From Reyranella sp. (GTDB lineage: Bacteria; Pseudomonadota; Alphaproteobacteria; Reyranellales; Reyranellaceae), in assembly GCF_004297265.1 (NCBI RefSeq), contig NZ_SCUT01000050.1, forward strand, positions 271,923-335,922: 64,000 bases of DNA. Direction: 5' to 3'. Position 1 is the first letter of the stretch; every line of letters begins with the position of its first letter. Below the pieces are notes generated by a model that saw only the letters and a program-made list of their open reading frames with translations, was not told the DNA's origin and did no database searches. A program made the position numbers and the translations under genes. This document shows, piece by piece, positions 42,441 to 51,212 of the stretch.

Positions 42441-45400
42441 ATGATCTCCGCGTTCTTCATCAACCGGCCGGTCCTGGCCAACGTCCTCGCCATCATCATC
42501 GTGCTGATCGGCGGCGTGGCGCTCGCGACCCTGCCGGTCGCTCAGTATCCCAACGTCGTGCCACCCACGGTCCAGGTCACCACGACCTATCCGGGTGCCA
42601 GCGCCGCGGTCGTCGTCAACGATGTCGCCCTGCCCGTCGAGCTGCAGGTCAACGGCGTCGAGAAGATGATCTACATGCAGTCCTACAGCACGGACTCCGG
42701 CACCTACACGCTCACGGTGACGTTCGAGATCGGCACCGATCTCGATTTCGCGCAGGTGCTGGTGCAGAATCAGGTCAGTGCGGCGCTCGCCTCGCTGCCC
42801 ATGCCGGTGCAGGCCCAGGGCCTCGTCGTCCAGAAGAAGTCGACGTCGATCCTGCAGATCATATCGCTGACGTCGCCCGACCAGCGTTACGACAGCCTCT
42901 ATCTCAGCAACTACGCCACCATCAATCTCGTCAACGAACTCGCGCGCCTGCCCGGCGTGGGCAACGTCAACGTGCTGGGCGTCGGCCAGTATTCGATGCG
43001 CGTCTGGCTCGATCCGCAAAAGCTCTACACGTTCGGCCTCACCCCGTCGGATGTGAGCAAGGTCATCCAGCAGCAGAGCCAGGACGTGACGGCGGGCCAG
43101 GTCGGCCAGCCGCCGGCACCCAAGGGCCTGGATTTCCAGTACACGATCGACGTCGTCGGACGCCTCAGCACGCCCGAGGAGTTCGGCAACATCATCGTCA
43201 AGGCCGACCAGGGCAATGGCGGCCGCATCGTGCGGGTGCGCGACATCGGCCGTGTCGAACTCGGCGCCCAGACCTACTCCCAGACCTCGCACATCAACGG
43301 CAAGCCCAACTCGGGCCTCGCGATCTACCAGCTGCCTGACGCCAACGCGCTCGACGTCGCCAAGGCCGTGAAGGCCAAGATGGCGGAGCTGTCCAAGGCG
43401 TTCCCGCCCGGCCTGGCCTACGAAGTTCCGTTCGATACGACGCGCTTCGTGACGGCCTCGATCCACGAGGTCTTCATGACCCTGATCGAGGCCGGCATCC
43501 TGGTCCTGATCGTGATCGTGATCTTCCTGCAGGACTGGCGCGCGATGCTGGTGCCTGCGACCACGATTCCCGTCACGATCATCGGCGCCTTCGCCGCGAT
43601 GGCCGCCCTGGGCTTCACCATCAACACCACGACCATGTTCGGCATCGTGCTGGCCATCGGCATCGTGGTCGACGACGCGATCGTGATCGTGGAGGGCGTC
43701 GCCCATCACATCGAACGCGGCCTGACACCCCACGACGCCTCGATCAAGGCGATGGACGAGCTGTTCGGGCCCGTCATCGGCATCACCCTGGTGCTGATGT
43801 CGGTGTTCCTGCCGGCCGCCTTCCTGCCCGGCCTGACCGGCCAGATGTTCGCGCAGTTCGCCCTGGTCATCGCGGCCACCGCACTGATCAGCGCCATCAA
43901 CGCCGCCACCCTGAAGCCCACCCAGTGCGCGATGTGGCTGCGCGCTGCGACGCCGCCGGAGAAGCGAAACGTCTTCTTCCGCGGCTTCAACAAGGTCTAC
44001 GGCAAGGTCGAGGACGCCTATGCGGGCCTGGTCGGCTTCATGGTCCACCGGGCCGGGCTGATGGTGCTGGTGGCACTGGTCGCGGCCGGCATCGGCGGCT
44101 GGGGCGTCGCGCGCCTGCCGACGGCCTTCATCCCCAACGAGGACCAGGGCTACCTCATGATCGGCGTGCAGCTGCCGGATGGCGCGTCGCTCGAGCGTAC
44201 CGGCGCCACGCTGACCCAGGTCGCCGAGATCGCCATGGCGGCGCCGGGCGTCGAGAATGTCGTCGCGCTGGGCGGCATGTCGGTGCTCGACAGCAACTCC
44301 TCGCTGGCGAACGCCGCCGTGTCCTACGTCATCCTCAAGGATTGGGACACGCGCCTGAAGCAGCCCGGCCAGGACCTGCGTTCGATCGTGCTCGGCCTGA
44401 TGGAGAAGCTGCAGGTCCTGCAGGACGGACGCGCCTTCGTCATCGTACCGCCCGCCATCCAGGGTATCGGCAATGCCGGCGGCTTCCAGATGCAGGTCGA
44501 GCAGAAGGACGGCAGCTTCGACTACACCAAGCTGCAGGCCATCACGGACACGATGATCCAGAATGCCCGCACGCAGTCGGCGCTCTCCAACCTCGTCACC
44601 TCGTTCCGCTCCGGCGCACCGCATGTCCGAATCGAGGTCGACCGCGTCAAAGCCGAGTCGCTCCGCGTCCCGGTCGGCGACGTCTTCACGACCCTGTCGA
44701 GCTACATGGGCTCGGCGTACGTCAACCGCTTCAACAAGTTCGGCCTCAGCCTGCAGGTCTACATCCAGGCGGATTCCCAGTACCGGACCCGGCCCGAGGA
44801 CATCCTGAGGCTCCAGGTGAAGAACCTCGACGGCCAGATGGTGCCGATCGGCGCCATCGCCGAGCTGAAGCCGGCGCTGGGCCCGCCGCTGATCAGCCTG
44901 TACAATCTCTACCCGTCCGCCGCGATCGTGGGCTCGCCCGCGGCCGGCTTCAGCTCGGGCGAGGGCATCGAGCTGATGGACCAGATCGCCAAGGCGATCC
45001 TGCCGCCGGGCACCGGCTACGAATGGACCGGCATGGCCTACCAGGAGAACATCGTCGGCAATCAGCTGATGTACGTCTTCGCGCTGGCCATCCTGCTGGT
45101 CTATCTCTGCCTCGCCGGCCAGTACGAGAGCTGGATCGCGCCGCTCGGCGTCATCCTCGCGGTGCCGCTGGCGCTCAGCGGCCCGGCCATCGCGTTGACC
45201 TCGGTCGGCCTCGCCAACAACATCTACACCCAGATCGGCCTGATGCTGCTGATTGCGCTGGGCGCCAAGAACGCCATCCTGATCGTCGAGGTGGCGCGCG
45301 AACGGCGGGCCGAGGGGATGGAGATCATGGAATCGGCCATCGAGGCGGCCCGTACCCGCTTCCGTCCCATCCTCATGACCTCGTTCGCCTTCATCCTGGG

Positions 45401-45626
45401 CGTCGTGCCGCTGGTGACGGCGACCGGCGCGGGCGCGAACTCGCGCGTCTCCCTGGGCCTCTGCGTGTTCAGCGGCATGATCGCCTCGACTTGCCTGGCG
45501 GTGCTGTTCGTGCCGTCGTTCTTCACGGTGCTGCAGCGCTTCGAGGAGCGCCGCAAGGCAAAGAAGAAGCCGACGCAGACGCCCAGCGCGCCGCCGCCGG
45601 AAGGCGTGCCGGCCGCGGGCGACTGA
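42441..45626 (+). CDS. RND efflux transporter (MexF/AcrB, HAE1 type)
   Basis: Inner-membrane proton-driven multidrug exporter of 1061 residues with twelve helices and two large periplasmic loops. Hallmarks are the start MISAFFINRPVLANVLAIII, LPVAQYPNVVPPTVQVTT, the proton-relay GIVVDDAIVIVEGV in helix four and IALGAKNAILIVEVARE in helix ten. Size and pattern fit hydrophobe/amphiphile exporters. It forms a two-gene operon with the adaptor. Substrates cannot be read from the sequence. Confidence 0.94.
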   Translation: MISAFFINRPVLANVLAIIIVLIGGVALATLPVAQYPNVVPPTVQVTTTYPGASAAVVVNDVALPVELQVNGVEKMIYMQSYSTDSGTYTLTVTFEIGTDLDFAQVLVQNQVSAALASLPMPVQAQGLVVQKKSTSILQIISLTSPDQRYDSLYLSNYATINLVNELARLPGVGNVNVLGVGQYSMRVWLDPQKLYTFGLTPSDVSKVIQQQSQDVTAGQVGQPPAPKGLDFQYTIDVVGRLSTPEEFGNIIVKADQGNGGRIVRVRDIGRVELGAQTYSQTSHINGKPNSGLAIYQLPDANALDVAKAVKAKMAELSKAFPPGLAYEVPFDTTRFVTASIHEVFMTLIEAGILVLIVIVIFLQDWRAMLVPATTIPVTIIGAFAAMAALGFTINTTTMFGIVLAIGIVVDDAIVIVEGVAHHIERGLTPHDASIKAMDELFGPVIGITLVLMSVFLPAAFLPGLTGQMFAQFALVIAATALISAINAATLKPTQCAMWLRAATPPEKRNVFFRGFNKVYGKVEDAYAGLVGFMVHRAGLMVLVALVAAGIGGWGVARLPTAFIPNEDQGYLMIGVQLPDGASLERTGATLTQVAEIAMAAPGVENVVALGGMSVLDSNSSLANAAVSYVILKDWDTRLKQPGQDLRSIVLGLMEKLQVLQDGRAFVIVPPAIQGIGNAGGFQMQVEQKDGSFDYTKLQAITDTMIQNARTQSALSNLVTSFRSGAPHVRIEVDRVKAESLRVPVGDVFTTLSSYMGSAYVNRFNKFGLSLQVYIQADSQYRTRPEDILRLQVKNLDGQMVPIGAIAELKPALGPPLISLYNLYPSAAIVGSPAAGFSSGEGIELMDQIAKAILPPGTGYEWTGMAYQENIVGNQLMYVFALAILLVYLCLAGQYESWIAPLGVILAVPLALSGPAIALTSVGLANNIYTQIGLMLLIALGAKNAILIVEVARERRAEGMEIMESAIEAARTRFRPILMTSFAFILGVVPLVTATGAGANSRVSLGLCVFSGMIASTCLAVLFVPSFFTVLQRFEERRKAKKKPTQTPSAPPPEGVPAAGD

Positions 45627-45650
45627 TCGACAGGACGATCCTCCGCGCCG

Positions 45651-46103
45651 TCAGGCGCGGGCGATCCGGATCGCATCGTCCGAACGGCGGCGGCTGCCCG
45701 ATGGCGCGGGCCTTGCGTCGAAATCGCCGCGCAGGATCTTGAGGGCGACCCGTTCGATCTCGATCTCGCGCGATGTCCGCACGCCCATGCGTCTCAGGAT
45801 GGGCAGAGGCGGACACCAACCCTGCACGGCGTGCTGGAAGAGGAATGCCGTCACGGCCGCGGGGACGAACAGCCAGCGGCGATTGACGGCACTCCCCAGC
45901 ACAAGCCCCAGGAACGCAACCACCGACGCGTTGGTCTCCAGCACGCGCTCGATGTCCCATTCGCGGTCGAGCTCGCGCAGCCGCCGCTCGATCTGCAGGG
46001 GGTTGCCGACGCAGCGGCGCAGGCGTTCGCCGGTCGCCCGCTCGATGCGGTCGTTGACCGCCTGGACCGTGTTGTGTGGGACGCGATCGATGGTCGTTGG
46101 CAT
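45651..46103 (-). CDS. DUF2892-like membrane protein
   Basis: Protein of 150 residues. The N-terminal half is charged and amphipathic (NDRIERATGERLRR, ELDREWDIERVLETNAS); two membrane helices follow (VVAFLGLVLGSAVN and WLFVPAAVTAFLFQHAVQG), then WCPPLPILRRMGVRT. The 'CPP.P.LRRMG' end is characteristic of the DUF2892/YgaP-type membrane module. GGGGGTGACC precedes the ATG. It lies 3 bp after the PPOX gene, so they share an operon. Confidence 0.85.
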   Translation of the reverse strand: MPTTIDRVPHNTVQAVNDRIERATGERLRRCVGNPLQIERRLRELDREWDIERVLETNASVVAFLGLVLGSAVNRRWLFVPAAVTAFLFQHAVQGWCPPLPILRRMGVRTSREIEIERVALKILRGDFDARPAPSGSRRRSDDAIRIARA

Positions 46104-46106
46104 CGG

Positions 46107-46613
46107 TCACCCCCGCAGGCTCACCCGAGCGACCTTGTCCTTGTAGTCGGGCTTGGGGTCGACGCCGAGCAGCATCTTGATTCCCGCGACGAGGCTCGAC
46201 GCATCGAGCCAGATCTCGGCCTTCTCCGGATCGAGCCTGAGAAGCGCCAGCTTCGGATCGGCCTTGCCGCCCTCGTACCAGGCCGCGACATAGCGGTTCC
46301 ACAGCCGGTCGATCGTCGCCGGGTTGTTGTCCAGCGACAGCCCGCCATGAACCGTGGCGAACAGGTCGTGGCCCTTCGAGGTGAAGGTCGCAATAGCGCG
46401 ATTGCCCTGCCCGGCGCCCAGCTTCTGCACGATGGCATTGTCGCGGCTGGTGAAAAACCAGATGGGTCCCCGATCACCCTCCCGCTCGCCGTCCATCTGC
46501 GCCGTCATCGGGCGCGCATGGCCGTCCTCGACGCCATCGAGGCCCAGCATCATGGTCATGTCGGACTGCAGCGCCGACCAGAACTTCTCTTCGATTTCCT
46601 TCGGGGTGGGCAT
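46107..46613 (-). CDS. general stress protein 26-like pyridoxamine 5'-phosphate oxidase-fold protein
   Basis: Flavin-binding split-barrel protein of 168 residues. It has MLGLDGVEDGHARPMTAQMDG at the FMN-side strands, PIWFFTSRDNAIVQKL, and RLWNRYVAAWYEGGKADPKLALLRLDPEKAEIW, the end pattern of bacterial GSP26/Xanthomonas-type FMN proteins. It probably binds FMN or FAD rather than making PLP. ATG 46613 follows CAGGAG; the long frame upstream is not coding. It sits in an operon with the DUF2892 gene. Confidence 0.9.
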   Translation of the reverse strand: MPTPKEIEEKFWSALQSDMTMMLGLDGVEDGHARPMTAQMDGEREGDRGPIWFFTSRDNAIVQKLGAGQGNRAIATFTSKGHDLFATVHGGLSLDNNPATIDRLWNRYVAAWYEGGKADPKLALLRLDPEKAEIWLDASSLVAGIKMLLGVDPKPDYKDKVARVSLRG

Positions 46614-46706
46614 CGTCGACTCCTGTCTGATGGATTGGACTGGCCGGCCAACGCACGCTCCGGAGCCCCGTTGCAACGATTCGCCCACCGATGTCGTTGG
46701 GCGCGG

Positions 46707-47930
46707 GTGAGTGCGACGCATCATCGAAGCCTGCGGACAGGACGCACTGTCTGGCAGGACATTCCGGTTCCCCGACCCACGACACGCCCCCTGCGACGCG
46801 ATCTCGCCTGCGACGTCGTCGTCATCGGCGCCGGGATCAGCGGTGCGATGATCGCCGAGCGGCTGACGGAGGACGGGCTCGACGTCGTGATCATCGACCG
46901 CCGCGCGCCTCTCACCGGCTCGACGATGGCGTCCACCGCGTTGCTGCAATACGAGCTCGATGTTCCGTTGAGCCGCCTCTCGACGCGGATCGGCCTCATC
47001 CGCGCCGAGCGGCTGTGGCGGCGCTCCAAGCTCGCGCTGGATGCGCTCGACGAGCGACTCCATCGCCTGGGCCTCGGCGCCGACTGTGCACACCGCAGTT
47101 CGATCTACCTGCAGGGCGATGTGCTCGATGCCGAGGGATTGCGCCACGAGGCGACCGCGCGCCGGCGCGCCGGCTTCGAGGTCTCCTACCTGGACCGCGG
47201 CGAGGTCCATCGCCTCTACGGCATCAAGGGTCGCGCGGCGCTGCTCGGCCATGGCGGGCTGGCGGCCGATCCGCGCAAGCTCGCCTCGGGCTTCCTGCGG
47301 AACGCCGTCACCCGCAAGGCGCGCCTGCATGCGCCGGTGGAAGCGACCGAAATCGAGCCGCTTGCCTCCGGCGCCGTCGTTCATACCGCCGCCGGTCCGT
47401 CGCTACGCGCCCGCGCCGTCGTCTTTGCCACCGGCTACGAGATGCCCAAGGGCGTTCCGCACAAAGGACATCGCGTGACCTCGACCTGGGCATTCGCGAC
47501 GCGGCCGCAACCGCGGGCCCTCTGGCGGGACGAGGTGATGATCAGCGAGGCTTCCGATCCCTATCTCTACCTGCGGGTCGGACCGCAGGGCCGCATCCTG
47601 TGCGGCGGCGAGGACGAGGCGTTCCTCGACGAAGAGAAGCGCGATGCGTTGATCCCGCAGAAGATCGCGACCCTCCAGGAAAAACTCGTGCGCCTGCTGC
47701 CACGGGCGCGCCCGGAGGCCGACTATGCCTGGACCGGAAGCTTCGGCGCCTCGCCCACCGGATCGCCGTCGATCGGTGCGGTGCCCGGCATGAAGAACTG
47801 CTTCGCCGCGCTCGGCTACGGCGGGAACGGCATCACCTTCTCGATGCTGTCGGCGCAGGTCCTGTCGGCAGCGATCGCCGGCCGCGACGATCCGGACGGC
47901 GATCTCTTCTCGTTACGCCGCAAGTTCTAG
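46707..47930 (+). CDS. FAD-dependent oxidoreductase (DAO family)
   Basis: Flavoprotein of 407 residues. The N-terminal TVWQDIPVPRPTTRPL leads to the Rossmann motif VVVIGAGISGAMIAERL. A GSTMASTALLQYELD stretch and the C-terminal FAALGYGGNGITFSML support the glycine/D-amino-acid oxidase group. GTG 46707 is the first plausible in-frame start after the divergent PPOX gene, but its ribosome site is weak, so the exact start is uncertain. Substrate unknown. Confidence 0.82.
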   Translation: MSATHHRSLRTGRTVWQDIPVPRPTTRPLRRDLACDVVVIGAGISGAMIAERLTEDGLDVVIIDRRAPLTGSTMASTALLQYELDVPLSRLSTRIGLIRAERLWRRSKLALDALDERLHRLGLGADCAHRSSIYLQGDVLDAEGLRHEATARRRAGFEVSYLDRGEVHRLYGIKGRAALLGHGGLAADPRKLASGFLRNAVTRKARLHAPVEATEIEPLASGAVVHTAAGPSLRARAVVFATGYEMPKGVPHKGHRVTSTWAFATRPQPRALWRDEVMISEASDPYLYLRVGPQGRILCGGEDEAFLDEEKRDALIPQKIATLQEKLVRLLPRARPEADYAWTGSFGASPTGSPSIGAVPGMKNCFAALGYGGNGITFSMLSAQVLSAAIAGRDDPDGDLFSLRRKF

Positions 47931-47981
47931 GTGGCGCCGCGGTCGTCCGCTTAATTCTTCCCGGCGCTTCGATCGGGATCG

Positions 47982-49352
47982 TCATCCGGCTCTCGCTCTT
48001 CCGGCAGTGAGCCCTTCCACGCCAGGAGGCGGGGCCGCGAATCTCGCCTCGAAGCCGCTTTGCCGCCCCGGCAACGGCGATGTCAGGACCAGCCGACCGC
48101 CGGTTCCGGTGGCGATGGCGTTGACGATCGTGAGGCCGAGACCGGAACCCTCGGCGGCGGTGCGCCCGCGCTCGAAAGGCTGCAGCAGGCGCAACAGCAG
48201 GTCGGGCGGAACGGGCGGCCCCTCATTAGAAACGGTCAGGACGCCGTCGCCGGACAGAGCGACGGCAACGGGCCTGTCGGGAGCGCCGTGCTTGAGACCG
48301 TTCTCGACGAGGTTGCGCAACACGATGGCGAAGGCGTCGGCATCGATGCCGGCCTGCACCGGTCCTTCGGGAACATCCAGGGTGATCCGTTCGATCATCC
48401 CGGGCTTCCGCGCCATCTCGTCGACGACCATCTTCGCGACGCTTGCGATGTCGGTCGTTTCCCCGCCCTTGAGGTGGCCGCCCTCTGCCCTCGCCAGTTG
48501 CATCAGCTTCTCCGACAGCCGCGAAAGCCGCTGCAACGCCCGCTCGATCTGCTCCGCCCGCTCCCGGGAAACGGCGTCCTTCGTTTCGACGATGAGTCGT
48601 TGTGTCTGTGCCAGGGCGGCGGCAACGGGCGTGCGCAGTTCGTGCGCCGAATTGGCGGTGAAACTGCGTTCGGCATCGAGGGCGCGGCCCAGTCTGAGAA
48701 GGAGATGGTTCACGGCGTCCGCGATCGGGCCGATCTCGGACGGCAGGCCGGCAGCGGGAATGGGTGTGAGGTCGCCACTGCCGCGCGCCTCGATTCCGGT
48801 CCGCAGGTTCCGGATCGGCGCCATCGAGACGCGAACGACGCCCCAGACGAGGAGAAAGCTGGCGGGAATCAGCAGGGCCAGCGGCCAGGCGAGACCCAGG
48901 AGAGCCTCGTTCGCGACTTCGCGCCGATGCGCGAGCGGTTCGGCCACGGCAATCGTGATCGTGCCTTGCAACGCGGCGTCGAAGTAGACCCTGTGGGTCG
49001 GCGTATCGACGAACCCCATCTTCGAGAAGGGCGGAAACACCGAATCGTCGGCGCGATGCGAGCGCAGCAGCATGCCGCCGTGCGCATCGCGTACCGCGTA
49101 GGTGAAATACTCGTCGTGCTCCCTCAGCGTCACGATACGCTGGGACTTGTCGCCCTCTTCGCGGTTCAGGACATCGAGCACGGCGAGCGGGAGAAGACGC
49201 TGGGCGGTCTCCTCGAGGGCGCTGTCGAAGACCTCGTCCATCTCGTGGCGAATTTTCTGTGCCGTCGCCACGGTGGCAACGCCCCACAAGAGCGCAACGC
49301 CAAGCCCCAGCCACAGCGAAATCCGCCACTGCAGGCTGCGCGGCACCGTCAC
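47982..49352 (-). CDS. sensor histidine kinase (QseC-like)
   Basis: Membrane kinase of 456 residues. Helices at about 10-30 and 160-185 enclose a roughly 130-residue periplasmic domain, then HAMP, the HisKA box SFTANSAHELRTPVAA with the phospho-His, and ATPase motifs NLVENGLKH and EGSGLGLTIV. The start is GTG 49352, overlapping the regulator stop (GTGA). Together with the regulator it faces the PepSY/DUF2271/flavoreductase cluster, as QseC/PmrB-type kinases often face genes they control. The signal may be a metal or redox state, by inference. Confidence 0.92.
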   Translation of the reverse strand: MTVPRSLQWRISLWLGLGVALLWGVATVATAQKIRHEMDEVFDSALEETAQRLLPLAVLDVLNREEGDKSQRIVTLREHDEYFTYAVRDAHGGMLLRSHRADDSVFPPFSKMGFVDTPTHRVYFDAALQGTITIAVAEPLAHRREVANEALLGLAWPLALLIPASFLLVWGVVRVSMAPIRNLRTGIEARGSGDLTPIPAAGLPSEIGPIADAVNHLLLRLGRALDAERSFTANSAHELRTPVAAALAQTQRLIVETKDAVSRERAEQIERALQRLSRLSEKLMQLARAEGGHLKGGETTDIASVAKMVVDEMARKPGMIERITLDVPEGPVQAGIDADAFAIVLRNLVENGLKHGAPDRPVAVALSGDGVLTVSNEGPPVPPDLLLRLLQPFERGRTAAEGSGLGLTIVNAIATGTGGRLVLTSPLPGRQSGFEARFAAPPPGVEGLTAGRARAG

Positions 49353-50011
49353 GTGGCACGTCCCAGCCGGTAGCCGACGCCGCGTACGGTTTCGATGATG
49401 CCATGGCCGAGCTTCTTGCGCAGGCGACTGACGTGCACCTCGGTCGTGTTGCTCTCCACTTCCGCCCCGAAGGAATACAGCCTCTCCTCCAGTTGCACCT
49501 TGGACAGGATCTGGCCGGGGCGCTGCACGAAGGCCTCGAACAGCGCCCATTCGCGAGCCGTCAGGTCGATGGTCCGTCCCGCCCGGCGGATCGAGCGCGC
49601 GGCGAGGTCCATCTCGAGGTCCCCGATACGGACCAGAGGATTGGGGTTTCCCGCATAGCGCCGCGCCACGGCATTCAGCCGGGCCGACAGCTCGGAAAGG
49701 TCGAAGGGCTTGACCAGGTAGTCGTCGGCCCCGGCATTGAGCCCTTCTACGCGATCGGACAGTTGATCCATCGCGGTTAGGATGATGACCGGCGTGACAT
49801 TCCCCCTGGCGCGGAGGTCGCGAAGCAGGCCAATGCCACGGCCATCGGGCAGCATCAGGTCGAGCAGAAGAAGATCGTAGGCAGCGCTGCGGATATGGTC
49901 CCGCGCCGCATCCAGCCGCGTGACCCAATCCACCGAGTGGCCCTCGGCGACGATCTGATCGCTCACGGCCGCGCCAAGAATCGTATCGTCCTCGATCAGC
50001 AGAACCCGCAT
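49349..50011 (-). CDS. OmpR-family response regulator (QseB-like)
   Basis: Regulator of 220 residues. The receiver has MRVLLIEDDTILG, the phospho-Asp in LLLLDLMLPDGRGI, Lys in YLVKPFDLSEL, then a winged-helix DNA-binding domain ending EVHVSRLRKKLGHGIIETVRGVGYRL. Proteins of this type bind direct repeats with an 11-bp period. Exactly such repeats occur at 50074 and 50612, ahead of two genes of the divergent cluster. It overlaps the kinase gene. Confidence 0.94.
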   Translation of the reverse strand: MRVLLIEDDTILGAAVSDQIVAEGHSVDWVTRLDAARDHIRSAAYDLLLLDLMLPDGRGIGLLRDLRARGNVTPVIILTAMDQLSDRVEGLNAGADDYLVKPFDLSELSARLNAVARRYAGNPNPLVRIGDLEMDLAARSIRRAGRTIDLTAREWALFEAFVQRPGQILSKVQLEERLYSFGAEVESNTTEVHVSRLRKKLGHGIIETVRGVGYRLGRAT

Positions 50012-50073
50012 GGTCCAATCCGGTCAGTTGCTCGATCCGCCCGCCGGACCTCGGATGAACTATAGGCGCCGAG

Positions 50074-50122
50074 CTGACATTGACCTGAAGCAAATCGGGG
50101 GGCGCCTTCAGCTTGTCGTCAG
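50074..50122. promoter_or_regulatory. response-regulator site array 1 (ahead of the PepSY gene and the regulator)
   Basis: Plus-strand CTGAC-N6-CTGAAGC (50074-50092), 12 bases, then the same motif inverted, CTTCAG-N6-GTCAG (to 50122). Half-sites have an 11-bp period as for OmpR/QseB regulators. The array ends 49 bases before GTG 50172 and is built identically to the array at 50612. Confidence 0.75.
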
Positions 50123-50171
50123 GAAGCCGGCTCAAGAGAAGGCATCGAGACCACCGGCGGGAGTACGGAAC

Positions 50172-50570
50172 GTGAAAAGGACGGTATTGATCGCCGCCAT
50201 TCTTTCGAGCGCGCTGGTGTCGTCGGCGGTGCTGGCCAGGGAGGACGACTGCAAGGTCCCCATGGCCCAGTGGCAGCCGCGCGAAGCCGTCGAACAAATG
50301 GCGAAGGCCCAGGGTTGGACGGTGCGGCGACTCAAGGTCGATGACGGCTGCTATCAAATCAGGGGAACTGATGCGGAAGGCCGCGAGATCGCAGTGAAGG
50401 TCGATCCCGGGTCGCTCGCCATCGTCCGGATGAAGCACAGGAACGGACGCGGCGATGGCGACGACGGACGGCGCAGCGCCGTTCCGGAACACCCCCTCCC
50501 GGGCACGCCGGCGCCCCCCGCCAACGAGCTCCTGAAGGGAACGACGCCCCCCAAGGCGGAGATTCAGTAG
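50172..50570 (+). CDS. periplasmic PepSY-domain protein
   Basis: Protein of 132 residues. GTG 50172 gives a signal peptide (VKRTVLIAAILSSALVSSAVLA) and has GGGAG ahead. The mature part has an early Cys (DDCKVP), then a single PepSY unit (QWQPREAVEQMAKAQGWTVRRLKVDDGCYQIRGTDAEG and EIAVKVDPGSLAIVRMK), and a Pro-rich tail. Two Cys could form a disulfide. Small PepSY proteins of this kind lie beside flavin-based extracytoplasmic electron-transfer genes. It is preceded by regulator site array 1. Confidence 0.85.
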   Translation: MKRTVLIAAILSSALVSSAVLAREDDCKVPMAQWQPREAVEQMAKAQGWTVRRLKVDDGCYQIRGTDAEGREIAVKVDPGSLAIVRMKHRNGRGDGDDGRRSAVPEHPLPGTPAPPANELLKGTTPPKAEIQ

Positions 50571-50611
50571 AGGACGCCTCGTTTGAATTCGGTCGTTCTG
50601 CATTCTCCAAC

Positions 50612-50660
50612 CTGACGGCGACCTGAAGCAGAGTCCCGTCGCGCTTCAGCAATGCGTCAG
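50612..50660. promoter_or_regulatory. response-regulator site array 2 (ahead of the DUF2271 gene)
   Basis: CTGAC-N6-CTGAAGC on the plus strand (50612-50630), 12 bases, then the inverted motif GCTTCAG-N6-GTCAG (to 50660). The total length (49 bp), internal spacing and distance to the start codon (50 bases to ATG 50711) match array 1 almost exactly. Confidence 0.75.
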
Positions 50661-50710
50661 TCTTTGCCTCCAGTGTGGGCTCGCCAACACGATCCGCTGG
50701 AGATGAGACG

Positions 50711-51187
50711 ATGCGAATGAAGACACTTCTTGCCGGCCTCGCCCTGACGACCGCCCTGACCGTCCCGGGATTGGCGATGGCGCGGCCCGTCACGCTGACC
50801 ACCACGCTCAAGAACTATGGCGGCAACGGCGCCTATCTCGCGCTCTACGTGACCGACGCGTCGGGAGCCTACAAGGGCACGTTGTGGGTGGCCGGCCCCA
50901 AGTCGAAGTATTACAGCCACCTGAGCGGCTGGGATCGCGCATCCCGCGGCAACGTCGCCGGGATCAACGGCATCACCGGCGCGAGCGTCGGTGCCGGCCG
51001 CACGCTGAAGGTCGCCGTCGACCTGGCCGATGCGCTGTTCGATGCCGGCTACAAGCTGCACATCGACGTCGCGGCCGAGGACATGCGCGACAGCCCGTCC
51101 GAAGTGGTCGTTCCATTGACCGCCGCCGGCGCGGGCCGACCGGTGGCGGGCCGCAGCTACATCCAGACCTTCACCTACGGCCTGTAG
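50711..51187 (+). CDS. DUF2271-domain periplasmic protein
   Basis: Secreted protein of 158 residues with a signal peptide (MRMKTLLAGLALTTALTVPGLAMA) and a DUF2271 domain. The domain has 'NGAYLALYVTDASGAYKGTLWVAG' and the SGWDRAS / 'GITGASVGAGRTLKVAVDLAD' blocks. DUF2271 proteins commonly accompany PepSY and ApbE genes and may be part of a flavin- or metal-linked periplasmic chain. GGAG lies upstream of ATG 50711. It is followed by the flavoreductase gene after 25 bp. Confidence 0.87.
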   Translation: MRMKTLLAGLALTTALTVPGLAMARPVTLTTTLKNYGGNGAYLALYVTDASGAYKGTLWVAGPKSKYYSHLSGWDRASRGNVAGINGITGASVGAGRTLKVAVDLADALFDAGYKLHIDVAAEDMRDSPSEVVVPLTAAGAGRPVAGRSYIQTFTYGL

Positions 51188-51212
51188 GCCCACGCCGCTC
51201 GGGAGGCATGTC

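Noticed and set aside
42372..44624. 750-codon open frame on the minus strand
   Set aside because: Antisense to the RND pump gene; His/Asp/Arg-rich with no recognisable motif.
49353..50603. Extension of the QseC-like kinase frame through the regulator gene
   Set aside because: The extra sequence is a shadow of the regulator gene and the intergenic region; GTG 49352 with a GTGA overlap is the sensible start.
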